Shown: positions 1 through 10,838 of the stretch, one piece after another
Position numbering within the stretch: position 1 is the first letter of the stretch
Layout of the letters: every line of letters starts with the position of its first letter
NCBI RefSeq assembly: GCF_024763615.1
Contig: NC_077223.1
Location: 54,436,627-54,500,626, forward strand
Reading direction: 5' to 3'
Source of the DNA: Phlebotomus papatasi
Taxonomy: Eukaryota > Arthropoda > Insecta > Diptera > Psychodidae
Length of the DNA stretch: 64,000 bases
Position numbers and translations under genes: made by a program
The notes under the pieces: model-generated
What the model was told of the DNA's origin: nothing
Databases searched by the model: none
Seen by the model: the letters and a program-made list of their open reading frames with translations, nothing else

Positions 1-20
1 TGGAAATTGTCTAGAGCGCA
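1..20 (-). CDS. possible exon continuing past the window's left edge
   Basis: On the minus strand a pyrimidine-rich stretch ending TTTTCAG (21-27) precedes 20 bases that stay open in phase 0. That is the phase left by the candidate exon at 1416-1486. The peptide would begin C-A-L-D-N-F. It is too short to identify and rests only on acceptor quality and phase agreement. Confidence 0.2.
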
Positions 21-702
21 CTGAAAATGTAACTCTATGGAAACTCTATCAAGTGGAATTCTTCAGGGGGCCACTTTGATTAGAATCAAGCGTCAATTTG
101 ATCTTTAACATCTACTTATTAATCACAAAGGAAATTTCTTGAGGACATAGGACGTTCCAAACATTTTATTTTCTTTTTTTTCCTCACTTTTTAAATTGAC
201 CTAAAAAGTAACTAAAAATGTCCTAATGTTTTCTTATATTTTCAGACATAAGAATAAGATTGGGCGCTGTTTAAAAGTGGTACAATGGATTTTAAATTGG
301 TTAAAAATTAAGAAATTAAGTACGATTGTCAAGAAATCAATTTATATACTGAAACTCAAATAAAATATTTAAGAAGTCTCTTTTTCTTCTTGTAAGGAAC
401 ACATAGTACAATATTTCGTTTGTATACGAACTCCTGCTCTTATTATATAAAAGGTCCCATTTCAGTGATATGGATAGAATCACCGGAGTTACCTTAAATA
501 TAAAAATTGAAATCTGTCTTATCCCTTTTAGAGAAATTTTGTTTTCCACTTTACTTCAAGATATTTAAAAAGAATGCCTTAATTTCTAATACTTTTACAG
601 TGCTATTACACAAGGATTTCCACAATTTAACTTTACATTAAATTTTGAGGCATTAAGATGTTACAATAACAATGATTTTACAATTTATTTGTTTTTACAA
701 TG
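21..702. other. no recognisable gene
   Basis: AT-rich DNA with short ORFs only. If the flanking exon calls hold, it is intron of a minus-strand gene. Confidence 0.4.
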
Positions 703-1385
703 GCCTAAAACGCAAAATCCTTTTCTCCTAAGACCTGTCCTTGACAAATTTCTTTTAACCCCCAAAAGACTTCTTCATGTAAATTTTTTACGAAGCTTTT
801 TTTTTATTTACCCATCACTGAGAGAAATCCGAAAAAGTTAAATTAACATTCCAGAAATGTTAATTTTACCCTGCAGTATTGATCCGAAATCGGTTTAAAT
901 AATACCCTTTTTAGGTGTATTAGGGGTTAAAGTTATCCTTTTTTCATGTTAATTTTACCCTTTTTACCCTTGAAAAGGTGTAAAATTAACATTAAAAAAT
1001 ATGTTGATATATTTTTACACCTAAAAAGTGTTAATGTTATGAGGAAAAAATGTTAATCGCACCCTCTTTTTTTTCTCAGTGATATAATTTTGCCACATGG
1101 GTAAATTAAAAAAAAAAGCTTTGTGAAAAATTTACATGAAGAAGTCTTTTGAAGGTTAAAAGAAATTATCAAGGACAGGTCTTTGGAGGAAAAGATTTTG
1201 TGGCTTAGGTCGATGTAAAAACAGGGTAAAAAAATTAAAAAAAAAAACAAAGATTTTGCTTCTTGGGTAAATTAAAAAAAAGCTTCGTAAAAAATTTACG
1301 TGAAAACGTCTTCCGGGGGCTAAAAGAAAATATCAAGGACAGGTCTTAGGAGGAAAGGACTTTGTGTTTTAGGACGATGTAAATG
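703..1385. repeat. three copies of a ~125-bp repeat, one inverted and two direct
   Basis: A block with phrases such as AAGGACAGGTCTT and GGGTAAATTAAAA occurs at about 1085-1217 and 1258-1385 on the plus strand. It also occurs as its reverse complement at about 703-812. The inverted pair flanks the CACTG-ended element at 816-1081. No coding content is seen. Confidence 0.75.
816..1081. mobile_element. MITE with CACTGAGA...TCTCAGTG ends
   Basis: A 266-bp element. The terminal inverted repeats begin CACTGAGA, with AACAT/ATGTTAA further in, and the interior contains repeated TGTTAATTTTACCC-type phrases. AT dinucleotides flank it at 814-815 and 1082-1083, consistent with a 2-bp target duplication. 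It resembles the CACTGG element at 53532-53868 in terminal bases and duplication length. No transposase is encoded and the superfamily is unassigned. Confidence 0.6.
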
Positions 1386-1415
1386 CTCTTTAATCCAAAA
1401 ATTTTAAGAACTCAC

Positions 1416-1486
1416 TTTACTGTTCCATTTGTTCCTTCCTGCGGCAAAAATGTTTCCAGCTCCTGTGGCGGAGGCCCAGCATATTC
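1416..1486 (-). CDS. candidate 71-nt internal exon of an unidentified host gene
   Basis: On the minus strand a TTTACAG acceptor (AG at 1487-1488) is followed by 71 bases and then a strong GTGAGT donor (GT at 1414-1415). The stretch is clearly richer in G+C than its surroundings. Taken in phase from the upstream candidate exon at 1571-1622, it encodes G-ICWASATGAGNIFAAGRN-KWNSK with no stop and ends in phase 0. The peptide is not one I recognise. Two of three frames are open, so frame choice depends on the neighbour. This may be the only surviving trace of a host gene whose introns hold the surrounding repeats. Confidence 0.42.
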
Positions 1487-1570
1487 CTGTAAAGTACACA
1501 GTTGGGTCAAATTTATTGGTTAGTAAATTTACTCAGTAGTAATAGGACACTTGATTTAACTCACATTAAC

Positions 1571-1622
1571 CATCCTCGCGTGTTCTTATCGCCGTGTTGA
1601 CCAGCGGAATTATGAGTAGTGA
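1571..1622 (-). CDS. candidate 52-nt internal exon, upstream partner of 1416-1486
   Basis: A very good polypyrimidine tract and TTTCTTTCAG acceptor (AG at 1623-1624, minus strand) precede 52 bases reading SLLIIPLVNTAIRTRED plus one base. The donor is GTTAAT (GT at 1569-1570), which is weaker than consensus. An alternative GTGAGT donor lies a few bases on, but it would put the next exon into a frame with a stop. The leftover base joins the next exon to make glycine, giving a continuous reading frame. A hydrophobic start (LLIIPLV) is visible. Function unknown. Confidence 0.4.
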
Positions 1623-1691
1623 CTGAAAGAAATTGAAGAGGGAAATAGATAACTTAAATTAATTACTATACCAAAGGAGACTCTTATCTAA

Positions 1692-1776
1692 AATTGTGGA
1701 GCTCAGAGGCAAAATGACACATATCCTATGCTTCAGCCATAGGATATGTGTCATTTTGCCTCTGAGCTCCACAATT
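1692..1776. repeat. perfect 39-bp-stem hairpin with 7-nt loop
   Basis: Arms 1692-1730 and 1738-1776 are exact reverse complements. The loop is CTTCAGC. The stem is mixed sequence (GTGGAGCTCAGAGGC inside), not low complexity. It could be a recent inverted duplication, a small-RNA hairpin, or a snap-back artefact. Confidence 0.9.
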
Positions 1777-3059
1777 ATGAAACATTGATTGATTTTTCCA
1801 TCTTCAATCTTCAAGTTAATGATGTCTCGTTAAAACAGAGATTATATTTTTTAGCTTATTATTTGCCACATATTGACCCCTGGGGATCATACAAGGTTTA
1901 TTATTTGAGTTCAGCGGAAGATAAATTGTATAGATTCGTATACAGAAAGTGAGAGACGAGCCTCTTTTTGATAACAGGATTCTTGTAGATTAAGTGCTTC
2001 TGCGAAATAAATTTTATATTTAAGTATTCTATCATAAAAAAAAAGAATTAACTTTATAATTAAAATGTCTGTAAAAGATTAAAATTGTCCCAAAATATGT
2101 ACTTGTGTTTAATGAGGTTTTAAGGTTTGACGTAAAAAATAAAAAAATTAAGATTTTTTGTGTTTGAATAATTGATATAAAAAAATGCGATAGCGTTAAA
2201 TTTTTATGCTCTTCCCTGGGGGTTGTTGCTAACTTCTGCAGCAAAACAACGAACTTATCTGTAAGTTTAATTTTTCTATTTGTTAATGAACTTTTGACCA
2301 CTATCACCCCATATTATCGTTTTATAATGAAACCGAAAATAGTCAGTCATGTTACGGCAAAGTGAGATTTTATTAGATGAAACGAAAGTAAAAAAAAAAC
2401 ATCACGATTTTATCAAAAAAAAAAAAAAAATACAAGAAATAAATTGAAACAGACCAATTTCTAATACATTTTGTTTTCTGGAAAGTCCCCAGACAATTGA
2501 TTAACATCTTTTCTTTTTCAAGTAATATCATCAGTCTCCCATCTTCTATTTTTTCATAAACACGTCGATCACACTTCCAAATATCAATAAGTTCATAATT
2601 GCGCTCACCAACAAGAATAGACCATCTTATCACATGTATCACGTGCAATGATCGACGCAAAATCAGATAGAATTTCCACAGACATTCTCATCTCTTGCCA
2701 TAAACATTACTTTTATTCTTTTTTTCACCTTCGTGTGGCTTAAAACGGATTTTTTCTTGGCGTATCAAGCTGAAAATAGTGCGCAAATGAAGTCAATTTT
2801 CGTGTTTGTGATGCAAGTGGTTTTTTTTCCTCTGAGGGTGTGTCCACATGTTAATTTCTTTTCAAAGAATTGGTATAGAGTTTGAGATGATCACGGAAAC
2901 ACTTAAAAATAGAGACTGATCTCCAGTTCAATTTATTTTTGGTGTGAATTGGGAATAAGGTTTAGTTTAGAATTAAATATTCTCCATGTCCATTTAAGTA
3001 AATGTTTACATCCGAAAAAAGAAAGTCCAAGAAGTCCTTAACCGATAGAGAATTAAAAC
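1777..3059. other. no confident gene
   Basis: AT-rich sequence with two ORFs of marginal interest (plus 1746-1952, minus 2373-2660). Neither has recognisable homology or convincing splice context, so I do not call them genes. Confidence 0.4.
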
Positions 3060-3153
3060 TCCCAACTTCAGCTCTAAATCGAATTTGCATGCACTCCGAG
3101 TTAGCTCACGTTAAGAATCTCACCTACATAAGCCGGTTAGGATTATCTGTCCC
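3060..3153 (-). mobile_element. 5'-end fragment of the 1.8 kb Helitron-like family
   Basis: About 94 bp matching the 5' terminus of the family in reverse orientation. It ends ATTATCTGTCCC (the complement of GGGACAGATAAT) and includes the GCATGCACTCCGAG and CTACATAAGCCGG phrases. The rest of the element is absent. Confidence 0.85.
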
Positions 3154-5934
3154 TTTCTCAAGTTATTATTCCCTTTTTTGGGATAAAATCACAACTTTCA
3201 CCAAGAAAAACTTTGAATATTCACGGAGGGTCAAATGACACGTCTGCTTAGCACATAACGCACATTGCAACTATCATAGGAATGAAATGAATGAAATAAT
3301 CAAAGAGTTTTATATGAGTTTCAGAGATTGAAAATGTTTGAATTAAAATGATTCGAGCAAAAAAATAAAAATTGTTGTTTTAGAGAACACAAAAAATATA
3401 TTTTAGCCATAAAAATCTTTTTTTTAGTATTAAGTATTAAGGCGAAGGAACAAATTTCAGGAAAAAAAATTGAGAAAACAAACGTGAGCCCAGGGGGGAA
3501 GGAAGAAGATGGTTTTAAGAAGAGGGTGCTATACCCAAGCTGCACTGTTTCAACGACAGTGATTATAATGCACAGAGCGTACACAAATTGTTAAGAAAAG
3601 ATTTAAAAACTAAACATCCGATGACGCGATTAAGTGTAATGGAAGCTATTTGCACGAGCTTTTTTTAGCTTCATCTGCATACATTCTAACATCAATATGT
3701 TTTGAGTTCTTTCAAGATTTCTTACACAATAAGAAATTTAAAAATGTTCGTGGGAGCTTAAAGATCAGCAGATGCTTCTTCTTTCTTAATAGACAAAGAA
3801 AAAAGCATTTATAGGGTCGAAAGAACACTTCGGCAGGCAACACTTATTGTCAGTTTCGTTAACATAAGTGTTTTATGTGTCTAATAAAATGCAAGGAATT
3901 TTACGATTTTTATTAATTCAAGTTTTTCTATAAAGATAGATATTTAAATCTCATATCCTGAATGGTACACATTTAAGTGCAAATAGGTGTTCCTTCGCCC
4001 CTATGTTACTCAGATTTATTTTTTGGAAAAGTACCACAATAAGCAATCACAAACATTAAATATATGTGAAAACTTTCCATTTGCCTAATAACATCTAAAT
4101 AAATTTCAATAGGCACCATAAAAAAACAACATTTGGATAGCACTTACAATCACACATTGGCAATTTCTTCATGTTAAAGGTTACGTTTTTGTTCTTATTA
4201 AATTTTTACCACATACAACTTTATTGACCCAATCTCTCACTTGATGTTCTTCTCTCAACTCAGTTTATGTCAACAAATCATTCAAATGAAAAATGATTAG
4301 TATTCGAGAGTGCTGACAGATGAGATTATTCAATAAGGCACAATTACATAAATTAATAAATATTCATAATAATTTATAAGTTTTGTGTGGCCGCTTTTGT
4401 GTAATTTTTCTTTATTTTTAGAATGTTTTTTTTTTGCAGACTTTTTTGTCCTGTGAATGCATTTTGCGACTCAGTGTCTCATGCGGCAAGAAAAAGCCTT
4501 CATGAGGGTTCATTAATCCGAATTCCTCCTTGTTTGTCATGTGGTCATGTTTGCGCGATCTGTGTTACAAATTTAATTATAGCATTCAATTTTCAATGGT
4601 CAATATGACACACTCGGGAGATTGCTTAACTTTTGAGCTTCTCTCCTCGAAATGCCTCTTCTCGTACGATTTTACGCCTCGATTTGTGATTTCCATCGTC
4701 TTTTTGTCAGGGGTCTCAGAGAGAAAACATGCCAATATATGTATTTCTGATAACCATTCACAGTATCAAGAAAAAAATTTGTAATAACAAAAAACAGTGT
4801 CAAATTTAATCTCTCTTCTAAGCGAATTTATTTATGGGGGCTGTTGTTATTTTTTTTTCAATATTCTTTTTGTTACTGCCTGAGCCTTGTTCACTCATTC
4901 AATTGGTAGACGAATAAATCAGTACTCTAGAGAAAAGGCAAGTCCAAAATGTTTAGGACGAGTTAATAAAGATCACAAGACAAGGATGTATTGAAAAGGT
5001 CGTAGAGATCTCACCACAAAAAAATAAGACATATTTTTCTCATAACATTTTCAAGTAATCTCACAATCGAAATTTATATAGAACTTGACCATCTAACTTT
5101 ATGAATTATTGCTGATTTTCTGAGAAATCAGCGGGAGCATTCACCCAAAATGCCTGTTCAACCTTTGCACACGCAATTTACAAAAAAAAAACAATAGAAT
5201 AGGCACCAAAGAACTTTATCTAGCAGCAAAGATAAGTTTAATAATGTTTTTGTGATTATCGTTTCAAGTGTCGCTCTTCAGACGAGTTTACAAATGACCA
5301 ATGCTTGGCATTTAACTTCATAATTGTTATTTTGTTGGTTATATGGATTTCAAACTAAAAAAAACTAGACCAACGTCAGAGCTTTTCTCATTTTTCCAGG
5401 GTGTTCTGACGTCATATTGTAATCTCAAGTTAAATGGAAAATGCAAATTAAAACACAAGATCACATGTCCACTGATCAATTGGATTTCTGAATATATTTG
5501 CGCCTTTCAGAAGAATATTTTATTGATATTTGCATGAATTTTCTGTTTTGTTTTTTAATACTTCCAATATTGGCACAAATACAGAAAACAAAACTAAGAC
5601 TCTGCTTTCCTATTAGACACGAAAATTTAATACACTTCAACTGATATTACTTCAAAATTATTTTCTATTCATCATTATCATCATTTTCAATATCAACCAC
5701 TTATTGGGATCGCGGGAAAATTATTTTATATTTTCAAAGTTAAACAAAAAGAGGTGACAAAGCGTTCCAGGCTTTGCGAAGTGCTCGAAGTCGTGACTTA
5801 TAGATGCTTAAGAGTCCAAAAATAAAAAAATTTAGTTTTTCAAGTAAAATAGCTTTTCTTTAATTCTTGTATTCTTATATAACTTTAATATTAAGGAAAA
5901 CAGGTATATTTTACTTTAGGCGGAAATTTTTAAA
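3154..5934. other. no gene recognised
   Basis: About 2.8 kb of AT-rich DNA with many homopolymer runs. Only short ORFs are present, with no domain I recognise and no structured repeat. Confidence 0.45.
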
Positions 5935-7762
5935 GGGACAGATAATCCTAACCGGCTTATGTAGGTGAGATTCTTAACGTTAGCTAACTCGGAGTGCATG
6001 CAAATTCGATTTGATGCTGAAGTAGGGAGACGCCATTCAGTTATCTTGAATCAAATTCGTGAAATTATACAAGTTTTGTATTTGAACCAAAATGTCAAGG
6101 ATTTGGATGAACTGGCACAAAAGTGATATATGGGTGAAATGTAGACCAGAATGTTCTATATAATTTTGCCGTAGAACTTGAACTCATCGATTACTCAGAA
6201 GCTAAGATAAGCGAGGTTTTTTGTTTCTTAACTCGTTTTTTCATCCAGAGTGCCCCAAGTGTTCATTTGTTGAACTTCAACTAAATCAAAGAATTGTTGT
6301 ATTTTGCGGGACTTTCCATTTAAACCCCTATTTTATGTGTCTTGGTGGAGTAGAGGCAGTCAAATTGGCATCTGAGTGATTTCAAAGCGTTATTATGGGA
6401 AAAATCAATTTTTTCACACTTAAATGGAAAAATCGGAGTGATAGCGTAGTCTGAGCGGAAAATGATGTATGGACGAAATGTAGAGACAAATGTGCTCTAC
6501 AATTATGTCGAAGTAATCATCAAAATCGGTTCAGCGACAGTCGAGATAATTGAGGTTATGTGATATTGAAATTGGTTTTTCGACTGTGGCGCCCCTCGTG
6601 TTGGTCCCACGAAGTTCAAACATTCTAGAAAGTTGTAGCATTTGGTGAGATCTTTCGTTTAAGCCCTCATTCATCAAAATCGGTCACATAGAACCGGAGA
6701 TATGATTTTTTGAATTTCGTGAACTTTGACCCCTCATATCTCCGGTTCTATTGAAACCACAGCGCACATACGCACCATTTTGGAAACGTCCTAGACTGGA
6801 CTACAACATACTAAAATTTGATTAACTTGCACAATGCCGTTTTTGAGAAAAGTGACTTTGAATTTCGATGAATTTTGACGCTATCACAGCGCCACCTATG
6901 GTGACTTTTTGAACTTCCATCTGAAAGTGCTCATCGAGACGAAACCAAAAAGGTAAAATTTAGGTCGCTATGTTAATTAGAACCGGAGATAGAGGCCGGT
7001 CAATGTTCGAACTTTGACCCCTTATAGCTCGGGTCAGGGGTTTTAGATCGACTTAAGGTTTTTTTCGTTTGATAGGTATAATCAACGGCTACAACATACT
7101 AAATTTTCAGCCCGATGCACAATGGAATTTTTGAGTTATTTAACTTTTAAGATTCAAAAGTTTTCTTTTTAAAAAAAGCGCCCCTAGCGGTAGTTTTATG
7201 AACTTGCGATGTTAGAAGGAGAAGTGGCATTTCACGAGAGCTTTCCAAAAAGCCCTCACTTTTTAAATTCTGACAATTAGAACCGGAGTTATGGCCATTT
7301 TAAGAAATTTTTTTTGGACCCTTATAGCTCGGGTCAGGGGGGTCGGGGGACCTTAAGTTTGGTATTGATGGAAAGCTCTAAGGCCCAGCTATAACATACT
7401 AAAATTTGAGTCCGCTGAATGCCATAGGGGCGGAGCTATTGAGAAAGCAACAAAACGGGGTCTTCAAAATGTCGGAAGGAGGGGTGGGGGGTGGGGGATC
7501 TATGCACCAAGTTGCAATTTTCACCCGATATATAACCTTTGCCGAAAACCGCAAGTCGATATCTTTTTTAGTTTAGGAGCTATTAAGCTCCAAAGAGCGG
7601 CCGGCCGGCCGGCCAGCCGGCCGGCCGGGAACGTAAAATAGCCACATATATATTCGTGATCAGGAAGTGCTGAAACACATTTTGGCCAAATTTGAGGTCG
7701 ATCGGACGACATGAAATTTTGTTAGGATTATAGTAGGTGAGATTGTTAAGAATCTCACCTAA
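5935..7762 (+). mobile_element. Helitron-like family, full-length copy
   Basis: 1828 bp from GGGACAGATAATCC to the 3' hairpin and CACCTAA, followed by T. All internal modules are present. The GGCC tract lies at about 7599-7628, some 135 bp before the 3' end. The left flank is AAA. No protein is encoded. Confidence 0.88.
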
Positions 7763-7917
7763 TAAAGGTATTAAAAAGAAAATATTTTAGAACTAAACTC
7801 TGAAAAAATTTACATAGTAGAGAATCTGCTATTTAAATGCCCTTTTTCCTCCACCAGTATTCAGTGATATTCTTAAGAATTTTATAATCATCACAAAATC
7901 TCATGTCCTCCACCGAC

Positions 7918-8090
7918 TAAATGGGTGGTTAAAAAACTTTTCCGTCCGTCCGACTATTTACCCTTCTCGCCTGTCTGTCTGCTTTTATAGAGCTTAATAA
8001 CTCCCAAACTAAGAAATATTAGGCTTGCAGTTTTCGGCAGACGTTACATATCGGGTGAAAATTGCAACTTGATGCATTTATCCATTCAGT
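7918..8090 (-). mobile_element. diverged 3'-region fragment of the Helitron-like family
   Basis: Recognisable degraded phrases in reverse orientation: a GTCCGTCCG tract in place of the GGCC repeat, AGCTTAATAACTCC, and ATCGGGTGAAAATTGCAACTTG. It is more diverged than any other copy, which suggests an older insertion. Confidence 0.6.
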
Positions 8091-8486
8091 CAATGAAAAC
8101 TAGAAATAGGGTAAGTTGCATAAATTGGAACAATTTCCAGAGGCTCGAACTTTGATACAAGATTAAAGACATTATAAATACATTTTTCCCTGATGACATA
8201 CATAAATTTGCTCCTTGATTCTTCTAGAATATTACCGTTTCATGGAAATTCTTGAAAAACAGTTTGAAAAGTTCTTAAATACAAGAAAAATACGTGAGTG
8301 CAAAACAATATAATTTGGACAGGGTGGGACAAGTTGGACGTGGGAATTTGGACAATGCGTAGGGGAAGGTTGTGCAAGTTTCAAGATTTTTTACTGAATG
8401 CCATACACACTGAATCAATTGTACCACTAGGGTAAAGTGTATAATTAAAAAGTAAAAAACATTAAGGCTTAGATATATATTATTTA

Positions 8487-8606
8487 TTAAATCTTTTTCT
8501 TGGATATTTTAATTTTCTTGCTTTGCTCCTTTTCTTCTTTTATTTTGAACCTTTCTTCCTGTTTCTGAAGTCTAATTCTTTTTTTTTTCTTGCATAGCCT
8601 CTTCTT
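8487..8606 (-). pseudogene. basic C-terminal tail of the pogo-like transposase
   Basis: On the minus strand an open stretch ending at a TAA (8487-8489) encodes a lysine/glutamate-rich peptide containing RIRLQKQEERFKIKEEKEQ and ending SKKKI. Such charged tails are common at the C-termini of pogo/Jerky-type proteins (family knowledge). It lies only about 80 bp after the point where the upstream transposase ORF loses its frame. There is no room for the roughly 200 residues that should hold the second and third catalytic acids, so an internal deletion is inferred. Confidence 0.5.
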
Positions 8607-8686
8607 TTAGTTTTCTTTAATCATACGAATTGTCACAAAGAACTTCAAACATGAATTTAAAAACTCCATAGAATAATAATAGATAC

Positions 8687-9461
8687 CTGTCCACCTTTGG
8701 GCGAAAGCATTACACCCGTTTCATCAAGATTAAAGACGCGATCAGGAGGAAGTTCCAGAAGATCTTTGGATTTTAAATATTCATGAGTTTTCTCAAACCA
8801 CTCAGTGGTAATACCAGCTCTTTGGGTTGTGTATGCTTCTGGTGTACGAAGTCTCAATTCTGGGTATCTGTTCAAAAAGCTCTTGAACCAAGAGTATCCT
8901 GGCCTTCCATCGGTGAACACGTTGACAATCTTGAACTTCTTACAAATAATTTGCACAGTGTTGAGGACTTGATCTTTTGTTATAGGATGCCACTTGTCAC
9001 TGCATCCTAAAATCCATTCAACGAGCTCATCTTCTATATCTTTTGGCAGCGTAGGAGGCCTTCCCCCAGAGCATTCTTCCGGACATTTCCCGGTCAGCTT
9101 ATTAAAAAGTGTTGTTCTTGGCACCCCAAATAATACTGACACCTGACTTAGTGACTTTCCTTGACAAAAAGCTTCCAGTGTTTTGTTCACTTGGTCTTGA
9201 GTAGGGGGAAGTGGGGCACCTTTAAAAGTGGGGCACTTTTGAAATTGGGATTTTTCTCCCATGTTTAAGTGAAACAGAGCTATATCATAATGTAATTTAG
9301 CTTCTTAATCTGTTTGTGCAGCTAAATTTTATCACGATAAAGTTCAATTTTATTTAAAAATAGGTGAAAAATCCCAATTTCAAAGGTACCCCACTTTCAA
9401 AAGTGCCCCACTTCCCCCTATAGGATTTGTACTTTTTCAATTTATTTGCCTTTTTACCCAT
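8687..9461 (-). pseudogene. pogo/Tigger-type transposase, N-terminal half, split by a MITE
   Basis: The open frame (ATG used by a naive reading at 9260-9262) encodes a Psq-type helix-turn-helix (GKSLSQVSVLFGVPRTTLF). A CENP-B/Tc5-type second DNA-binding region follows (LPKDIEDELVEWI ... GYSWFKSFLNRYPELRL), then the first catalytic aspartate in FNLDETGVM. It stops soon after, with a possible splice donor CAG|GTATCT at 8687. The apparent first ~20 residues come from the MITE at 9204-9418. Taking out the MITE plus one TA joins in frame to an ATG at 9459-9461 and gives a lysine-rich start (MGKKANKLKKYKSYTQDQ) typical of pogo proteins. The remaining DDE domain is absent from the window. As a cut-and-paste transposase it would have bound the element's TIRs. 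Confidence 0.8.
9204..9418. mobile_element. 215-bp TA MITE inside the pogo-like transposase gene
   Basis: Terminal inverted repeats of about 50 bp begin GGGGGAAGTGGGGCAC. TA duplications lie at 9202-9203 and 9419-9420. The TIRs contain GTGGGGCAC/GTGGGGTAC twice each. It interrupts an older TA element, so the order of insertion is clear. Confidence 0.85.
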
Positions 9462-9965
9462 CTGAAATAAAAAGAAAACCCCTGCAATACAATCGTATCT
9501 CCGGATGTCCAACTTGTCACTTTTGCTCACGCTTCAAATAAGCACTTTTTCTTCATACAGTTAGTAATTATATCAAATAAAACCATTACGTACCGTTAAC
9601 TATCGAGATTAAACACTTTATTCCACTAAAATTTGCCAGAAATATTGAGAAATGTCAACAGAACCGAAAAACCAAAGTCACTCTTCTTGTGTTTTTATTA
9701 GGAAAAAATGGCCGATCGATGTATTTTTTCGACGGTGAAAAGTTACACTGTCAATTGAGGTGAGAATTTTATACGTTAAATCTTATTCATATGAATGGAT
9801 TTTCACTTTATTTGCAGCACAAGGAACCAAATAATTAAACTATAACATAGAAAAATATACTAATTAAAATTTAGTACTGTATTTATCAAGAAAAAATTGC
9901 CTGTCCAACTTGTCCCAGCGAAATTTTCCAACTTTTGCCATTGTCCAACTTGTACCAATTTACCC

Positions 9966-10838
9966 TACTTGAGATAGAATGATCATATTTTCGAATTATT
10001 TTTTAGGCATTAGTAGATAAATTTTTTTAAAAAGAAAAAAAAATTATGATGGGGGCGCGGGGAGCTGCTGTCAAACACACGTCTTAACGGTCACTGAATT
10101 TAAATTCTGTACATTAATTCATTACAAACTGTATTAATTGTATAGAAAACAAATTGGAAACCATATATAATTCAAATCAGGGAAGATTTTAACAATTTAA
10201 CAAAATAACAAATTTTAAGAAATTCGACGGGATCTCATATTTTCTGTCCACCATTTTGAGCAAAAATTTTCCATGATTTTCCGCGAAACGAGAAAAGAAC
10301 AACAAAACGTGTTTCCATCTCTCTCGGGCTATTTTTTCCAAGTAATTGAAGGACTAAAGTAACTAAAAATTTGAGTTCCAGTTACCCAGGAATATATCAT
10401 CTAAAATCAGTCAGTATGCGTATGATGTATAATACCATGGGAAGGAATGGGTTAACTCACACCTCTAACCTTCCTTCCGACATTTTGATAACTCCCATTT
10501 TATATTATATTTTATATTATATTATATTATATTTTATATTATATTTTATAGTATCGATAGATATATATGTTATAGCTGGACCTAAGAAGGATCGATAAGA
10601 AAAAAAGCTCTAGGCCCCCAATTCCCCTGATCCGAGCCACAAGGTTCATTTTCTTTTCTAAAAATGACTCTAGCTCCGAAATTGTCAGAATTAGATCAAT
10701 AAAAGCGTTTTGGAAAATTCACGTGGCATAACATATCTCCTCTTAACGTCGGAAGTTCGTAAAACCACCTCTAGGCACGCCTTAAATTAAAAAAAGTATT
10801 ATTTGCTTTATATTTATAAGTTATAACTGCACTTTGTA
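9966..10838. other. no gene; contains an AT microsatellite
   Basis: AT-rich DNA. A diverged Helitron-like remnant may cover roughly 10595-10790 (phrases such as AGGTTCATTTTC and CTCTAGCTCCGAAATTGTCAGAATT). Confidence 0.4.
10491..10556. repeat. TATAT/TTATATTA microsatellite
   Basis: Irregular repetition of TTATATTA and TTTTATA units. Confidence 0.8.

Larger units (their letters stand above)
8109..9965 (-). mobile_element. pogo/Tigger-like DNA transposon, internally deleted and interrupted
   Basis: 1857 bp flanked by TA on both sides (8107-8108, 9966-9967). Both termini begin GGGTAA (GGGTAAGTTG and, at the other end, GGGTAAATTGG), followed by phrases of the AAATTGG/CAACTTG type that recur subterminally. 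TA duplication and an enclosed minus-strand transposase with Psq and CENP-B-type DNA-binding regions place it in the Tc1/mariner-pogo group. It is non-functional as read: the catalytic core is largely missing and a 215-bp MITE sits in the N-terminal codons. Confidence 0.82.

Noticed and set aside
1746..1952. 68-codon plus-strand ORF with a protein-like C-terminus (DPWGSYKVYYLSSAEDKLYRF)
   Set aside because: It begins inside the perfect hairpin directly after a stop, has no recognisable domain or splice context, and overlaps the opposite strand of the candidate minus-strand gene.
2373..2660. 95-codon minus-strand ORF (RWSILVGERNYELIDIW...)
   Set aside because: The first ~75 residues look plausible, but the frame runs on into a phenylalanine run from poly(T). 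There is no supporting splice site pair and no domain I recognise.
7521..7712. ORFs such as the one encoding SLGAIKLQRAAGRPAGRE-type peptides
   Set aside because: These are chance frames through the Helitron-like 3' region and its GGCC tract. They recur only because the repeat recurs (for example 17186-17506, 28555-28800).
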